A DNA stretch of 64,000 nt, taken from contig NZ_JBAJII010000001.1 of the NCBI RefSeq assembly GCF_036867195.1, positions 2,356,001 to 2,420,000 of the forward strand, written 5' to 3'. The stretch comes from Arthrobacter sp. Soc17.1.1.1 (GTDB lineage: Bacteria; Actinomycetota; Actinomycetes; Actinomycetales; Micrococcaceae). The notes below the pieces were generated by a model. The model had not been told where the DNA came from. It ran no database searches and saw nothing but the letters and a program-made list of their open reading frames with translations. A program made the position numbers and the translations under genes. Of the stretch, positions 48,453 to 56,998 are shown one piece after another; position 1 is the first letter of the stretch; every line of letters starts with the position of its first letter.

Positions 48453-50017
48453 GGAGCGCCCTCCCCTCCGGAGGCGGACCGGATCCTGCGGACGACCGCC
48501 GCGGTGGAGCGCTCCGGCACGTAGTCGAGGATGCTGACGCGCCCGCCGCAGGCCTCCACGGCCGGTGCCTCCTCGAGCATCTGCGCGGTGTAGTCGCCGC
48601 CCTTGGCGTACACGTCGGGCCTCAGCAGCTCGATGAGCGGCACGAGGGTGTCCGTGGTGAACACGGTCACGTAGTCCACACAGCTCAGGGACGCGATGAT
48701 GCCCGCCCGGTCCGCGATCGGGTTGATGGGCCGGTCGGGGCCCTTGAGCCTGCGCACCCCGGCGTCGTCGTTGAGCGCGACCACCAGCACGTCGCCGAGC
48801 TGCTTGGCCTGGTTCAGGGAGCGGGTGTGCCCGCGGTGCAGCACGTCGAAGCACCCGTTGGTCAGGACGATGCGCTTGCCGGCGGCACGGTCCTCTTCGA
48901 CCCGCCGCAGGAGCTCCTGCGTGGTCAGCGCGGTGTCGGCGACCTGCTGCAGGTGGCCCGTGAGGTCCGCCGTCGTGCACACGGAGGTGCCCGGGCGGTG
49001 CACCACCACGTCCGCGGCGGCCTGCGCGAGGTCGAGGCTCGTGGTGAGCGGCAGGCCCGCGGCGCGCGCGGCGGTCAGGGTCGCGACGAAGGTGTCCCCC
49101 GCCCCGGAGGCCTGCCGCTCGGTCGCAGGCCGCGCCCAGGTGCGGTGTTCCTCGCCGTCCTGCCCGAGCAGCACGGTGCCGTCCCGGTCGAGGGTCACCA
49201 CGACGGCGGCGGCGTTCGTGGCCGCGAGGAGGTCGTCCCTGCGGTCGGCGACGGTCGCGGCCCGGTCGGAGCGCGGGTCGAGGCGGACGTCGAGGACCTG
49301 CGCGGCCTCCTGCGCGTTGGGCGTGACGATGTCCGGGGCGAGCTCCGACCAGGCGGCGGTGTCGTGGGCGTCGACGACGACGAGCGGTCCCGGTTCCGCA
49401 CCGAGCGCCCGGCCGAGCGCCGCGCGGACCTCGTCGCCGAGCGCCCCGGATCCGTAGTCGCACACGACGACGGCGTCGGCGCCGGCGACGGACCCCTGGA
49501 CCGTGGCGGCCAGCGCGGTGAGCGCCGACGCCGGGAGCCCGTCCTGCGTGTCGTCGAGGCGGAGCATGACCTGGTCGCCGCCGAGGATGCGGTACTTCGT
49601 GGTCGTGCCGACCCGGGGGTCCTGCAGGAGGTGGGTGGTGTCCACGCCTGCGTCCTCGAGGATGCCGCGCAGCCGCCGCCCGGCGTCGTCGGTGCCGATG
49701 AGGCCGCACATGCGCACGTGCGCGCCGAGCGCCGCGAGGTTCATCGCCGTGTTCGCCGCGCCGCCGGCGGCGTAGTCGCGCCGCGTGATGTCCACCACCG
49801 GTGCCGGCGCCTCCCGGCAGAAGCGCTCGATGGTGCCGCTCCACCAGCCGTCCAGCATGGCGTCGCCGATCACGGTGACGGCCGGCGCGCGGTCGGCGAC
49901 GGCCGCGGGGACCCAGGCGGCGAGCCCCCGGACCTCCGCGAGATCATCGGCGGCGTGGTCGGCCCGGGGCACGGTGCCTCCCGTCCGGCCGGGGTGGTCC
50001 TGCAGCGCGTCGTCCAT
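48449..50017 (-). CDS. hldE: Bifunctional heptose 7-phosphate kinase / heptose 1-phosphate adenylyltransferase (first copy)
   Basis: A 522-residue fusion. The N-terminal PfkB kinase (about residues 30-345) has VIGDAMLDGWWSG, AAGGAANTAMNLAALGA and the active-site SGAGDTF; it would phosphorylate D-glycero-D-manno-heptose 7-phosphate at C1. The C-terminal nucleotidyltransferase (about 385-515) has GCFDVLHRGHTRSL, LKGPDRPINP and YAKGGDYT, and would add AMP to give ADP-heptose. Start is ATG 50017 (TGATG junction with the aldehyde dehydrogenase stop); GTG 50020 is equally possible. A related fusion sits at 53620-54984 in the opposite operon. HldE is normally a lipopolysaccharide enzyme. Confidence 0.88.
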   Translation of the reverse strand: MDDALQDHPGRTGGTVPRADHAADDLAEVRGLAAWVPAAVADRAPAVTVIGDAMLDGWWSGTIERFCREAPAPVVDITRRDYAAGGAANTAMNLAALGAHVRMCGLIGTDDAGRRLRGILEDAGVDTTHLLQDPRVGTTTKYRILGGDQVMLRLDDTQDGLPASALTALAATVQGSVAGADAVVVCDYGSGALGDEVRAALGRALGAEPGPLVVVDAHDTAAWSELAPDIVTPNAQEAAQVLDVRLDPRSDRAATVADRRDDLLAATNAAAVVVTLDRDGTVLLGQDGEEHRTWARPATERQASGAGDTFVATLTAARAAGLPLTTSLDLAQAAADVVVHRPGTSVCTTADLTGHLQQVADTALTTQELLRRVEEDRAAGKRIVLTNGCFDVLHRGHTRSLNQAKQLGDVLVVALNDDAGVRRLKGPDRPINPIADRAGIIASLSCVDYVTVFTTDTLVPLIELLRPDVYAKGGDYTAQMLEEAPAVEACGGRVSILDYVPERSTAAVVRRIRSASGGEGAP

Positions 50018-51429
50018 CACAGGCCCTGCTGCGGAGGGGAGCTGATGTGGACCACCTTCACGAGGGCGAACTCGTCGAGCAGCTCCGGACCGTAGCCGAA
50101 GCCCGCTCCGCTGATGCCGCGGGGCTGTGCCGATCCGCCGGGCGCGCCGCCGAAGACGGCGTTGACCTTGACCGTGCCGACCGGCAGTCCGGCGATGGCC
50201 TGCTGCGCATGGGCGATGCCCCCGGTCAGCACGGAGGCCGCGAGGCCGTACGGCCCGGCGGCGGCGAGGCGCAGGCCCGCCTCGAAGCTGTCGACGACGG
50301 TCACGGGCGCGACCGGGCCGAAGGTCTCCTCGGTCATGACGGTCATGGCGTCGGTGCAGCCGGTGAGCACGGTGGCCGGGTAGTGGGCGCCCGGGCCGTC
50401 GGGCACGTGCCCGCCCTCGAGGCACTGCGCGCCGAGGCCGAGCGCCTCCGACACCTGCCCGTCCACGAGATCCCGCATGCGGCGGTCCACGAGCGGGGCG
50501 AAGTCGCCGCTCGTGTTGCGGTTCCGTGCCTCCTCGGTGAGGGCGGCGAGGAAGGGCTCGGCGATGGCCCGGTGCACGTAGATGCGTTCCACGGACGTAC
50601 AGATCTGCCCGCTGTTCGCGAAGGCGCCGAGTGCCGCCTGGCCCGCGGCCCACACCGGGTCGACGTCGGCGTCGACGATGAGGGGGTCGTTGCCGCCGTT
50701 CTCCCGGATGACGTGCGCCCCGGTGAGCGAGGCCGCCCGGGCGATGCGCTCCCCGGTGGCGCTCGAGCCGACGTGCGCGAAGACGTCCACGCCCGTCTCC
50801 ATGGTGATCATCTGGCCCACGCCCGCACCGCCGGTCAGGGTGGTGAGGACGCCGTCGGGGAAGGCCGGCTGCAGCAGGCGGCCGAGCAGCTCACCCACGT
50901 GGGGGCACCGTTCGCTGGGCTTGTGAAGGACGGCGTTGCCCGTGACGAGGGCGGCGCCGATGAGCCCGGCGGCCACGGCCACGGGATCGTTCCACGGCGT
51001 CAGGAGGGCGGCGACCCCGCGCGGCTCGGCGACGGTGTAGTCGGTGGCGGTGACGGCTCCGCGCAGGCTGAGCCCGCGATGCACGGGGCCGAGCTCCGCG
51101 TACTGCTCGAGCGTGGCGATCCCTGCCTCGACGCCGCCGAGCGCGTCGCCGAACGGCTTCCCGGTCTCCCGCGTGTTGAGTTCCGCGAGCTCGCGGGCAC
51201 CGGCGCGCAGTGCCGCGGCAGCGCTCCTGAGGGCCGCGCCGCGGTCGGCGGGGCTCGTGGCCGCCCATTCGGGCTGCACGGTCCGCGCCAGGGAGACGGC
51301 GAGCGCCACCTGGTCCCGGTTCGCGGAGGGCAGCGTGCCCACCTCGCTCCCGTCACGCGGGTCGAGGATGGTGAGGGAGCCTTCGTCCTGCACGTCGAGC
51401 AGGGGATGTGCCTCGGAGTTGATGGACAT
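50017..51429 (-). CDS. Aldehyde dehydrogenase family protein
   Basis: A 470-residue NAD(P)-dependent dehydrogenase. The nucleotide-binding region has LLTPWNDPVAV and LHKPSERCP, the general-base Glu is in RENGGNDPLIV, and the catalytic Cys in ANSGQICTSVER. ATG 51429 has AAGGAG 7 bases upstream; the longer frame to 51843 is not coding. It is first in a three-gene unit with a HldE fusion and a GT2 enzyme, all with 4-base-type junctions. Its substrate could be a sugar-derived aldehyde in the same pathway, or it could be a general detoxifying enzyme. Confidence 0.88.
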   Translation of the reverse strand: MSINSEAHPLLDVQDEGSLTILDPRDGSEVGTLPSANRDQVALAVSLARTVQPEWAATSPADRGAALRSAAAALRAGARELAELNTRETGKPFGDALGGVEAGIATLEQYAELGPVHRGLSLRGAVTATDYTVAEPRGVAALLTPWNDPVAVAAGLIGAALVTGNAVLHKPSERCPHVGELLGRLLQPAFPDGVLTTLTGGAGVGQMITMETGVDVFAHVGSSATGERIARAASLTGAHVIRENGGNDPLIVDADVDPVWAAGQAALGAFANSGQICTSVERIYVHRAIAEPFLAALTEEARNRNTSGDFAPLVDRRMRDLVDGQVSEALGLGAQCLEGGHVPDGPGAHYPATVLTGCTDAMTVMTEETFGPVAPVTVVDSFEAGLRLAAAGPYGLAASVLTGGIAHAQQAIAGLPVGTVKVNAVFGGAPGGSAQPRGISGAGFGYGPELLDEFALVKVVHISSPPQQGL

Positions 51430-51706
51430 TGCGCTCCTTGGTGTCGTGTCGTGTACCGCCGCGGCGTTCTCCCGCGGCACGCCTACTGGTCCCGTACCCG
51501 CCTCCCGTGCTTTCACACACGGCCCCCGCCGTTTTCTGCTCCACCTCCGTGCGGTCCTCAGCACGCTTAGCATATGGTGGCACGAGGAGGAGCAGCGGGT
51601 CTCCTGCTCCCGGTGGCGGCATTGACAGCGCGGATCACGCCTGCCGGTGGTGTGCCGCGGGAGCGCCCGCGCAGGGACCGCGATCAGCGACAGGAACGGG
51701 GAGCAC

Positions 51707-52864
51707 GTGACGGGGCGAGGGAACACGACGGCGGATTTCGGCGGACGGCAGGACGCGGCGAGGTCGGTGGGTCCGGTGCTGATGCCGTTCGAGGGCGTCC
51801 GGAGCATCGCCGTCCTGCGCGGCGGCGGCCTCGGCGATCTCATGTTCGCCCTGCCCGCCGTCGCGGCGTTGAAGAACCGCTACCCGGAGGCCGCGATCAC
51901 CCTCCTCGGCATGCCCGGGCACGCCGCGCTGCTCGAGGGCAGGCCCGGCCCGGTGTCGGCGGTCCTGGAGCTGCCCGTCTCCCCCGGCGTCCGTCCCGGC
52001 GACGAGGATCCGCAGGCCGTCGAGGCGTTCTTCGCCGCCGTCCACGGGACGTTCGACCTCGCCGTGCAGCTGCACGGCGGCGGCCGCAACTCCAACCCGT
52101 TCCTCCTGCGGCTCGGTGCCCGGCACACCATCGGCACGCGCACGCCCGACGCCGCGGCGCTGGAGCGGACCATCCCCTACGTGTACTACCAGCACGAGGT
52201 GTTCCGGGCCCTGGAGGTGGTCGGCCTGGCCGGTGCGGTACCGGTGGACCTCGAACCGCGGGTGGAGGTCACCGGCGCGGAGATCGCCCGGGCCGCCGAG
52301 CTCACGGGCGGGGGCGCCGTCGTCGCCCTGCATCCGGGGGCCACGGATCCGCGCAGGAGGTGGCCGTCGTCGTCGTTCGCGGAGGTCGCGGTGCGCGCCG
52401 CGGCGGACGGCTGCGAGGTGGTGGTCGTCGGGGACCCGACGGACGTCCCGGCGGCCGAGGAGATCGTGCGCCTGGCGCTCGAGGCCGATCCGACGGCGGA
52501 CGTCCGCTCGCTCGCCGGCCAGCTGAGCCTCGGCGAGCTGGCGGGAGTCCTGGCCCGCAGCGCCGTGATGGTCGGCAACGACAGCGGCCCCCGGCACCTG
52601 GCGCAGGCCGTCGGGACCCCCACCGTCGGCGTCTACTGGATCGGCAACGTGATCAACGCGGGCGCCATGGGGCGGACCCTGCATCGCGTGCACTTCTCCT
52701 GGGTGACGCAGTGCCCCGTGTGCGGGGTGGACGTCACGCAGGTGGGCTGGACGGCCGAACGCTGCGAGCACGACGACTCGTTCGTTGCGACCGTCCAGCC
52801 CGACGCCGTCTACGCGGACGTGGCCGAACTCAGGGCCACGAGCCTTCTTCTGCGTGGGCGATGA
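51707..52864 (+). CDS. Family 9 glycosyltransferase (heptosyltransferase-like)
   Basis: A 385-residue GT-B protein. The N-terminal acceptor domain has VLRGGGLGDLMFALPAVAALK, and the nucleotide-sugar domain has ALHPGATDPRRRWP and the family's NDSGPRHLAQAVGTPTVGVYW. GT9 enzymes use ADP-heptose. GTG 51707 is chosen for its GGGGAG upstream; ATG 51782 (MPFEGVRSIAVL) would drop 25 polar residues and is a reasonable alternative. It is divergent from the aldehyde dehydrogenase gene, and its last 35 bases overlap the end of the converging SDR gene. The cysteine-containing C terminus (CPVCGVD) is unusual and might bind metal. Confidence 0.85.
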   Translation: MTGRGNTTADFGGRQDAARSVGPVLMPFEGVRSIAVLRGGGLGDLMFALPAVAALKNRYPEAAITLLGMPGHAALLEGRPGPVSAVLELPVSPGVRPGDEDPQAVEAFFAAVHGTFDLAVQLHGGGRNSNPFLLRLGARHTIGTRTPDAAALERTIPYVYYQHEVFRALEVVGLAGAVPVDLEPRVEVTGAEIARAAELTGGGAVVALHPGATDPRRRWPSSSFAEVAVRAAADGCEVVVVGDPTDVPAAEEIVRLALEADPTADVRSLAGQLSLGELAGVLARSAVMVGNDSGPRHLAQAVGTPTVGVYWIGNVINAGAMGRTLHRVHFSWVTQCPVCGVDVTQVGWTAERCEHDDSFVATVQPDAVYADVAELRATSLLLRGR

Positions 52865-53555
52865 CCATCTCGCGGATCTCGCAGCTCTTGGGCTGCGAGA
52901 GCGCGAACAGGATCGCCTCGGCGACCCGCTCCGGGTCGTTCAGGCGTGAGTCGTCCTGCGGCTTGTACTGCTCGTCGCGGTCGTCGAAGAACCGGGTCTT
53001 CATGCCGCCGGGGATGATCGTGGTGACGCCGATCTGTCCCGCGGTCTCGGCGGCCAGTGCCTGCGAGAAGCCCATGACACCGAACTTCGAGGCGCAGTAG
53101 GCGGTCGCGTCGCCGACGGCCTTGATGCCGAGCGTGGACGCGATCGTGACCACGCGCCCGTGCGTCTGCTTGAGGTACGGAAGGGCCGCGCGGGCGGTCG
53201 ACGCGGTGCCCATCAGGTTCACGCCGATGACCTTCTCCCACTGGTCCGCGGGGACGGTGTCGAGCGCCCCGCAGCGGTCGATGCCGGCGGCGGTGACGAC
53301 GGCGTCGAGGCCGTCCATCGTCTCCGCGGCCTCCCGGACGGCCGCCTCGACGGCCTCGCGGTCGGCCACGTCGACCTCGAACGCCTTGACGCCGGTCACG
53401 CGGCTGATGTCGCGGTCGAGCACCACGGGGGTGCCGCCGGCGGCGAGGACGCCCTGCACGATGGCCGCGCCGAGGCCCGAGCCCCCGCCGGTCACCAGGA
53501 CGCGTCCCGGGTTGAAGCCGTTGCCTGCCGGGCTTGCTGTCGTGTTCTCGGTCAT
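52830..53555 (-). CDS. Short-chain dehydrogenase/reductase
   Basis: A 241-residue classical SDR. The nucleotide motif is TGGGSGLGA (22-30), NAG-like TAAG follows, and the catalytic triad is S140, Y153 and K157 in YCASK. It lacks the length and C-terminal substrate domain of ADP-heptose 6-epimerase (HldD, an extended SDR). ATG 53555 has AAAGGAA about 4 bases upstream. It is 64 bases after the second HldE fusion and probably in the same transcript, suggesting oxidation or reduction of a sugar or alcohol there. Its 3' end overlaps the converging GT9 gene by 35 bases. Confidence 0.85.
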   Translation of the reverse strand: MTENTTASPAGNGFNPGRVLVTGGGSGLGAAIVQGVLAAGGTPVVLDRDISRVTGVKAFEVDVADREAVEAAVREAAETMDGLDAVVTAAGIDRCGALDTVPADQWEKVIGVNLMGTASTARAALPYLKQTHGRVVTIASTLGIKAVGDATAYCASKFGVMGFSQALAAETAGQIGVTTIIPGGMKTRFFDDRDEQYKPQDDSRLNDPERVAEAILFALSQPKSCEIREMVIAHAEEGSWP

Positions 53556-53619
53556 GCTGTTCCTTTCGTAGCGTTGCTCCCGGCCGGCTGGATCGGGCCG
53601 AGGGCGTCTGTGCAGCGCG

Positions 53620-54984
53620 TCAGCCGACTCGGGCGAGCGCGGCTGCAAGTTTCGTGGTGGAGCGGGCCGGGATGTAGGGGACGGTGACCGTCCTGCCGCC
53701 CCAGCTGCTCACGAGGGCGGCCTCGGGCAGGTCCTCGGCCGCGTAGTCGCCGCCCTTGACCCAGATGTCGGGCTGGAGACGGGAGATCGCGTTCTCCGGC
53801 GTCGATTCGCCGAAGACGAGCACGGCGTCCACGCACTCGAGGGCGGAAAGCAGTTCGGCCCGGTCCTCCTGCTTGATGATGGGCCGGTTCTCGCCCTTCA
53901 GCCCCCGGACGGACTCGTCCGAGTTGAGGAGGACGATCAGGCAGTCACCGAGCTGCCGGGCGGCCGCGAGCGTGCGGGCGTGCCCCGCGTGGAGGAGGTC
54001 GAAGCATCCGCCCGTCGCGACGACCGTGCCGCCGGCCTCCCGTGTACGCCGTGCGACGTCGAGGGCGTCGATCCCGTCGACGGGCAGCTGCTGCGGCGCT
54101 TCCTGCCGACGGCCCATCGCGCTCACGCCCCCCGAGCCGAGGAACCGCGCGGCGGCCTCGGTGGCCTGCTGGGCCGCCACGTCGATGGGCTCGCCCGCGG
54201 CGAGGCCGACGGCGAGCGCGGAGGCGAACCGGTCGCCCGCGCCGCAGGGGTCCGTTGCGTCGACCCTCGGAGCGGGGACCACCTGCGGCAGGAGGCCCGC
54301 CGCGGCGACGAGCGCCCCGTGCTCCCCCATGGTGACGAGCACGGCACGGCTGCGCCACGCGCCGAGGAGGACGTCGGCGGCGGCCGCGGCGGCACGCGTG
54401 TCCGACCCCTGCAGGTCCGCGAACCGGAGGGCCTCGCCGATGTTGGGTGTCACCGCGGCGACACCGGGGACGGGCTGCGCGCCCGCCGGGTGCGGGTCCC
54501 AGACCACCGGGGTGGTCCCGGCGAGTGCTTCGAGCCGTGTCCGCAGTGCCTCGTCGGCGAGGAGCCCGCGCCCGTAGTCCGCGGCGACGATGGCGTCGGC
54601 GCCCTCGAGCGCCGCCAGCATGTCCTCCGTGCAGGCCGGGGCAGGGGGCGTCGCGCAGCCCTCGTCGAAGCGCACGACCGGCTGGCCGGACGCCCGCACG
54701 CGGGTCTTGACGGGGGTCGGGGCGCCGGAGGGGCCCGCGACCACGGTGATGCCGTCGAGTTCGGCGCGCAGCAGCGCCGCGGCGTCGTCCTCGCCGAGCA
54801 CCGTGACGAGGACCGCCTCGTGGCCGTCGGCCTCGAGCATGCGCGCCACGAGCCCCGCACCGCCGGCGCGGCGCCGTACGGCGTCGACGTCGACGACCGG
54901 CACGGGCGCGTCCGGTGACAGGCGGCCTGCATCGCCCGAGAGGTCCGTGTCGAGCAGGACGTCCCCGACCACCACGATCCTCAT
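53620..54984 (-). CDS. hldE: Bifunctional heptose kinase / adenylyltransferase (second copy)
   Basis: A 454-residue fusion with the same domain order as the first copy but about 70 residues shorter. The PfkB domain has VVVGDVLLDTDLSG, a divergent GGAGLVARMLEADG in place of the usual GGAANVAxNLA, and an active-site DPCGAGDRF. The nucleotidyltransferase half has GGCFDLLHAGHARTL, LKGENRPI and WVKGGDY. The missing Asn of GGAAN and other changes suggest altered kinase specificity, or a mainly adenylyltransferase role. ATG 54984 overlaps the gmhA stop (ATGA). It is the penultimate gene of the GmhB-GT-GmhA unit. Confidence 0.83.
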   Translation of the reverse strand: MRIVVVGDVLLDTDLSGDAGRLSPDAPVPVVDVDAVRRRAGGAGLVARMLEADGHEAVLVTVLGEDDAAALLRAELDGITVVAGPSGAPTPVKTRVRASGQPVVRFDEGCATPPAPACTEDMLAALEGADAIVAADYGRGLLADEALRTRLEALAGTTPVVWDPHPAGAQPVPGVAAVTPNIGEALRFADLQGSDTRAAAAAADVLLGAWRSRAVLVTMGEHGALVAAAGLLPQVVPAPRVDATDPCGAGDRFASALAVGLAAGEPIDVAAQQATEAAARFLGSGGVSAMGRRQEAPQQLPVDGIDALDVARRTREAGGTVVATGGCFDLLHAGHARTLAAARQLGDCLIVLLNSDESVRGLKGENRPIIKQEDRAELLSALECVDAVLVFGESTPENAISRLQPDIWVKGGDYAAEDLPEAALVSSWGGRTVTVPYIPARSTTKLAAALARVG

Positions 54985-55709
54985 CGCTGCTCCTCCTGGC
55001 GGCGGCGGCGCACCTCGGCGTCGAAGGCCCGGCAGATCGCGTGGAGGGCGATCAGGTGGCCCTCCTGCGCATTGGCGGACTGCGCGTCGATGGCCACGAA
55101 GTCGTCCACCCGCTCGGTCAGCGGGTTCGGCCCTGCAGCGGTGAGCGCCCACGTGGTGACGCCGGCCGCACGGGCGGCGTCGACCGCGTGGAGCAGGTTG
55201 GGGCTCTTGCCGCTCGTGCTCAGCAGCAGCAGGATGTCGCCCGGGCGCCCGTGCGCGGTCACCTGGCGGGCGAACATGTGGTCGAACCCGTAGTCGTTGG
55301 CGATCGCCGTGACGGCGGAGGTCTCCGCGTGGAGGGCGATCGCGGAGAACGGCTCGCGTTCGCCGTCGAACCGGCCCACGAGCTCGGCGGTGAGGTGCTG
55401 GGCCTCGGCGGCGGATCCGCCGTTGCCGGCGGCCAGGAGCCGCCGGCCCGCCATCAGCCGGTCCGCCATCTCGACGCCCCAGCCGGCGAGGGTGCCGACG
55501 TTCTGCAGGAGGGACTCGATGGCGGGCGCGACGGACCGCAGGTGGTCGGTCACGATGCGGCGGGACTCCGCGTCGGGGTGCGCAGGGCTCCCCTGCGCGC
55601 CTGCGGTGTGCGGGGTGCGGACGGGCGCCGCGGGATCCGCGGCCCTGCCGGTCGTGGCGTCGGTGCTGACGGTACTGACGGTGCTGACGTCGGTGAGATG
55701 AGTGGTCAC
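54981..55709 (-). CDS. gmhA: D-sedoheptulose-7-phosphate isomerase
   Basis: A 242-residue SIS-domain isomerase, first step from sedoheptulose 7-phosphate to heptose. The SIS signature is LLAAGNGGSAAEAQHLTAELVGRF, followed by LLLSTSGKSPNLLHAV and the C-terminal EGHLIALHAICRAFD. The first ~50 residues are an unusual extension with TVSTVSTD repeats, not part of the GmhA core (about 190 residues). GTG 55709 overlaps the stop of the upstream glycosyltransferase. It lies just ahead of the second HldE in the operon. Confidence 0.88.
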   Translation of the reverse strand: MTTHLTDVSTVSTVSTDATTGRAADPAAPVRTPHTAGAQGSPAHPDAESRRIVTDHLRSVAPAIESLLQNVGTLAGWGVEMADRLMAGRRLLAAGNGGSAAEAQHLTAELVGRFDGEREPFSAIALHAETSAVTAIANDYGFDHMFARQVTAHGRPGDILLLLSTSGKSPNLLHAVDAARAAGVTTWALTAAGPNPLTERVDDFVAIDAQSANAQEGHLIALHAICRAFDAEVRRRRQEEQR

Positions 55710-56998
55710 AGTGCCCTGCCTCCCGTGCTTTCGAGTCGACGCGCGGCGCTCCGCCGCGCTGTGGCCGGTTGTGCGGGCGCTGCCGCGCCCAGGGCCGTCT
55801 GGTATGCCTTCTCCGTGTCGGCGGCGATCCGGCTCCACGAGTAGCGGGCCTTCACGCGGCGGTAGCCGTTGGCGCCGAGCTCTCCGGCCCAGCCGGGGTC
55901 GGACACCACGTCGTCGACGGCCGCCGCGATGGCAGCCGGGTCCTGCGGCGGGACGTGGAGGCCGGTCTTGCCGTGCACCACGGTGTCGACGAGGCCGCCC
56001 ACGGCGGCGGCGATCACGGGGACGCCGCAGGCCATCGCCTCGAGCGGCACGATCCCGAACGGTTCGTACCATGGCGCGCAGACCACGGCGTCGGCGCTCC
56101 GCAGGACCGCCGGCATCTCCGCCCGCGAGACCTGGCCCCGCAGCACCACGCGGTCGCCGACGCCCAGGGCGTCCGCGAGCGCGGTGAGCCGCTGCGCCTC
56201 GGGATCCTCCTCGAGGCTCGCCGAATTGCCGGAGCCGCCCACGATGACGAGCTCGACGTCGTCGCGTCCGCGGGCCGAGAGGTCGGCCATCGCACGGATG
56301 ACGAGGTCCATGCCCTTGCGCGGCACGAGTCGTCCCACACTGACGATCCGGTGGGCGCGGCCGCGCTCCTCGACTGGACCCTGCGGGCTGAACAGCTCGA
56401 GGTCCACGCCGCACGGGGCGATCGACACGCGGCTGCCGGGCACACCCATCGCCTTCAGCTCGAAGACCTCGTCGGAGCAGGTCGCGACGATCCGGTCGGC
56501 GCTGCGGCCCACCATCGCCTCGAGCATGAGCCGCTCGGACGGGCTGGTGTCGTCCCCGCCCTGGTGGCGGCGCTTGACCGTGCCGAGCGCGTGGAACGTC
56601 TGGACCACCTGCACGGGGCGGCCGGCGCTGCGGGACTGGCGGGCGGCGTCGAGCGCAGCGATACCCGACATCCAGAAATGCCCGTGGACGATGTCCGGTG
56701 CGTCCTCACCCCAGTCCTCGACGATGCCCTCGGCCAGTTCGCTCATGTAGGGCAGCAGCATGTCCTTGGGGACGCTCCGGGCCGGGCCGGCCGTGACGTG
56801 CACGACCTCCAGCCGCGGGTGCGTCCGCACCCGGTCGGGCAGGGCGGCGTCGTCCCGGCGTGTGTACACCGTGACGTCGTGGCCGCGCCGCGCCAGCGCG
56901 AGGGACAGCTCGGCCACGTGGACGTTCTGCCCGCCTGCATCGACGCCGCCCAGCGCCGCGAGCGGGCTGGCGTGTTCCGACACCATCGAGATCCTCAC
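55706..56998 (-). CDS. Family 4 glycosyltransferase
   Basis: A 430-residue GT-B enzyme. The N-terminal half begins VRISMVSEHASPLAALGGVDAGGQNVHV, and the C-terminal half has IVSVGRLVPRKGMDLVI and the EX7E-like PWYEPFGIVPLEAMACGVPVIA. GTG 56998 follows an AAAGGAAA ribosome-binding site and overlaps the stop of the preceding glycosyltransferase. GT4 enzymes transfer hexoses, mannose or heptose from nucleotide sugars; the acceptor is unknown. The N-terminal GGQNVHVAELS motif is found in actinobacterial mannosyl- and glucosyltransferases. Confidence 0.9.
   Translation of the reverse strand: MRISMVSEHASPLAALGGVDAGGQNVHVAELSLALARRGHDVTVYTRRDDAALPDRVRTHPRLEVVHVTAGPARSVPKDMLLPYMSELAEGIVEDWGEDAPDIVHGHFWMSGIAALDAARQSRSAGRPVQVVQTFHALGTVKRRHQGGDDTSPSERLMLEAMVGRSADRIVATCSDEVFELKAMGVPGSRVSIAPCGVDLELFSPQGPVEERGRAHRIVSVGRLVPRKGMDLVIRAMADLSARGRDDVELVIVGGSGNSASLEEDPEAQRLTALADALGVGDRVVLRGQVSRAEMPAVLRSADAVVCAPWYEPFGIVPLEAMACGVPVIAAAVGGLVDTVVHGKTGLHVPPQDPAAIAAAVDDVVSDPGWAGELGANGYRRVKARYSWSRIAADTEKAYQTALGAAAPAQPATARRSAARRLESTGGRAL

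Noticed and set aside
47589..49844. A 751-codon open frame suggesting a large fused glycosyltransferase
   Set aside because: Codons before 48452 are an out-of-frame shadow of the HldE gene; the GT2 protein starts at GTG 48452.
52830..53555. The SDR as an HldD ADP-heptose epimerase
   Set aside because: At 241 residues it is a classical SDR with the TGxxxGxG/YxxxK pattern; HldD is an extended SDR of about 310 residues.
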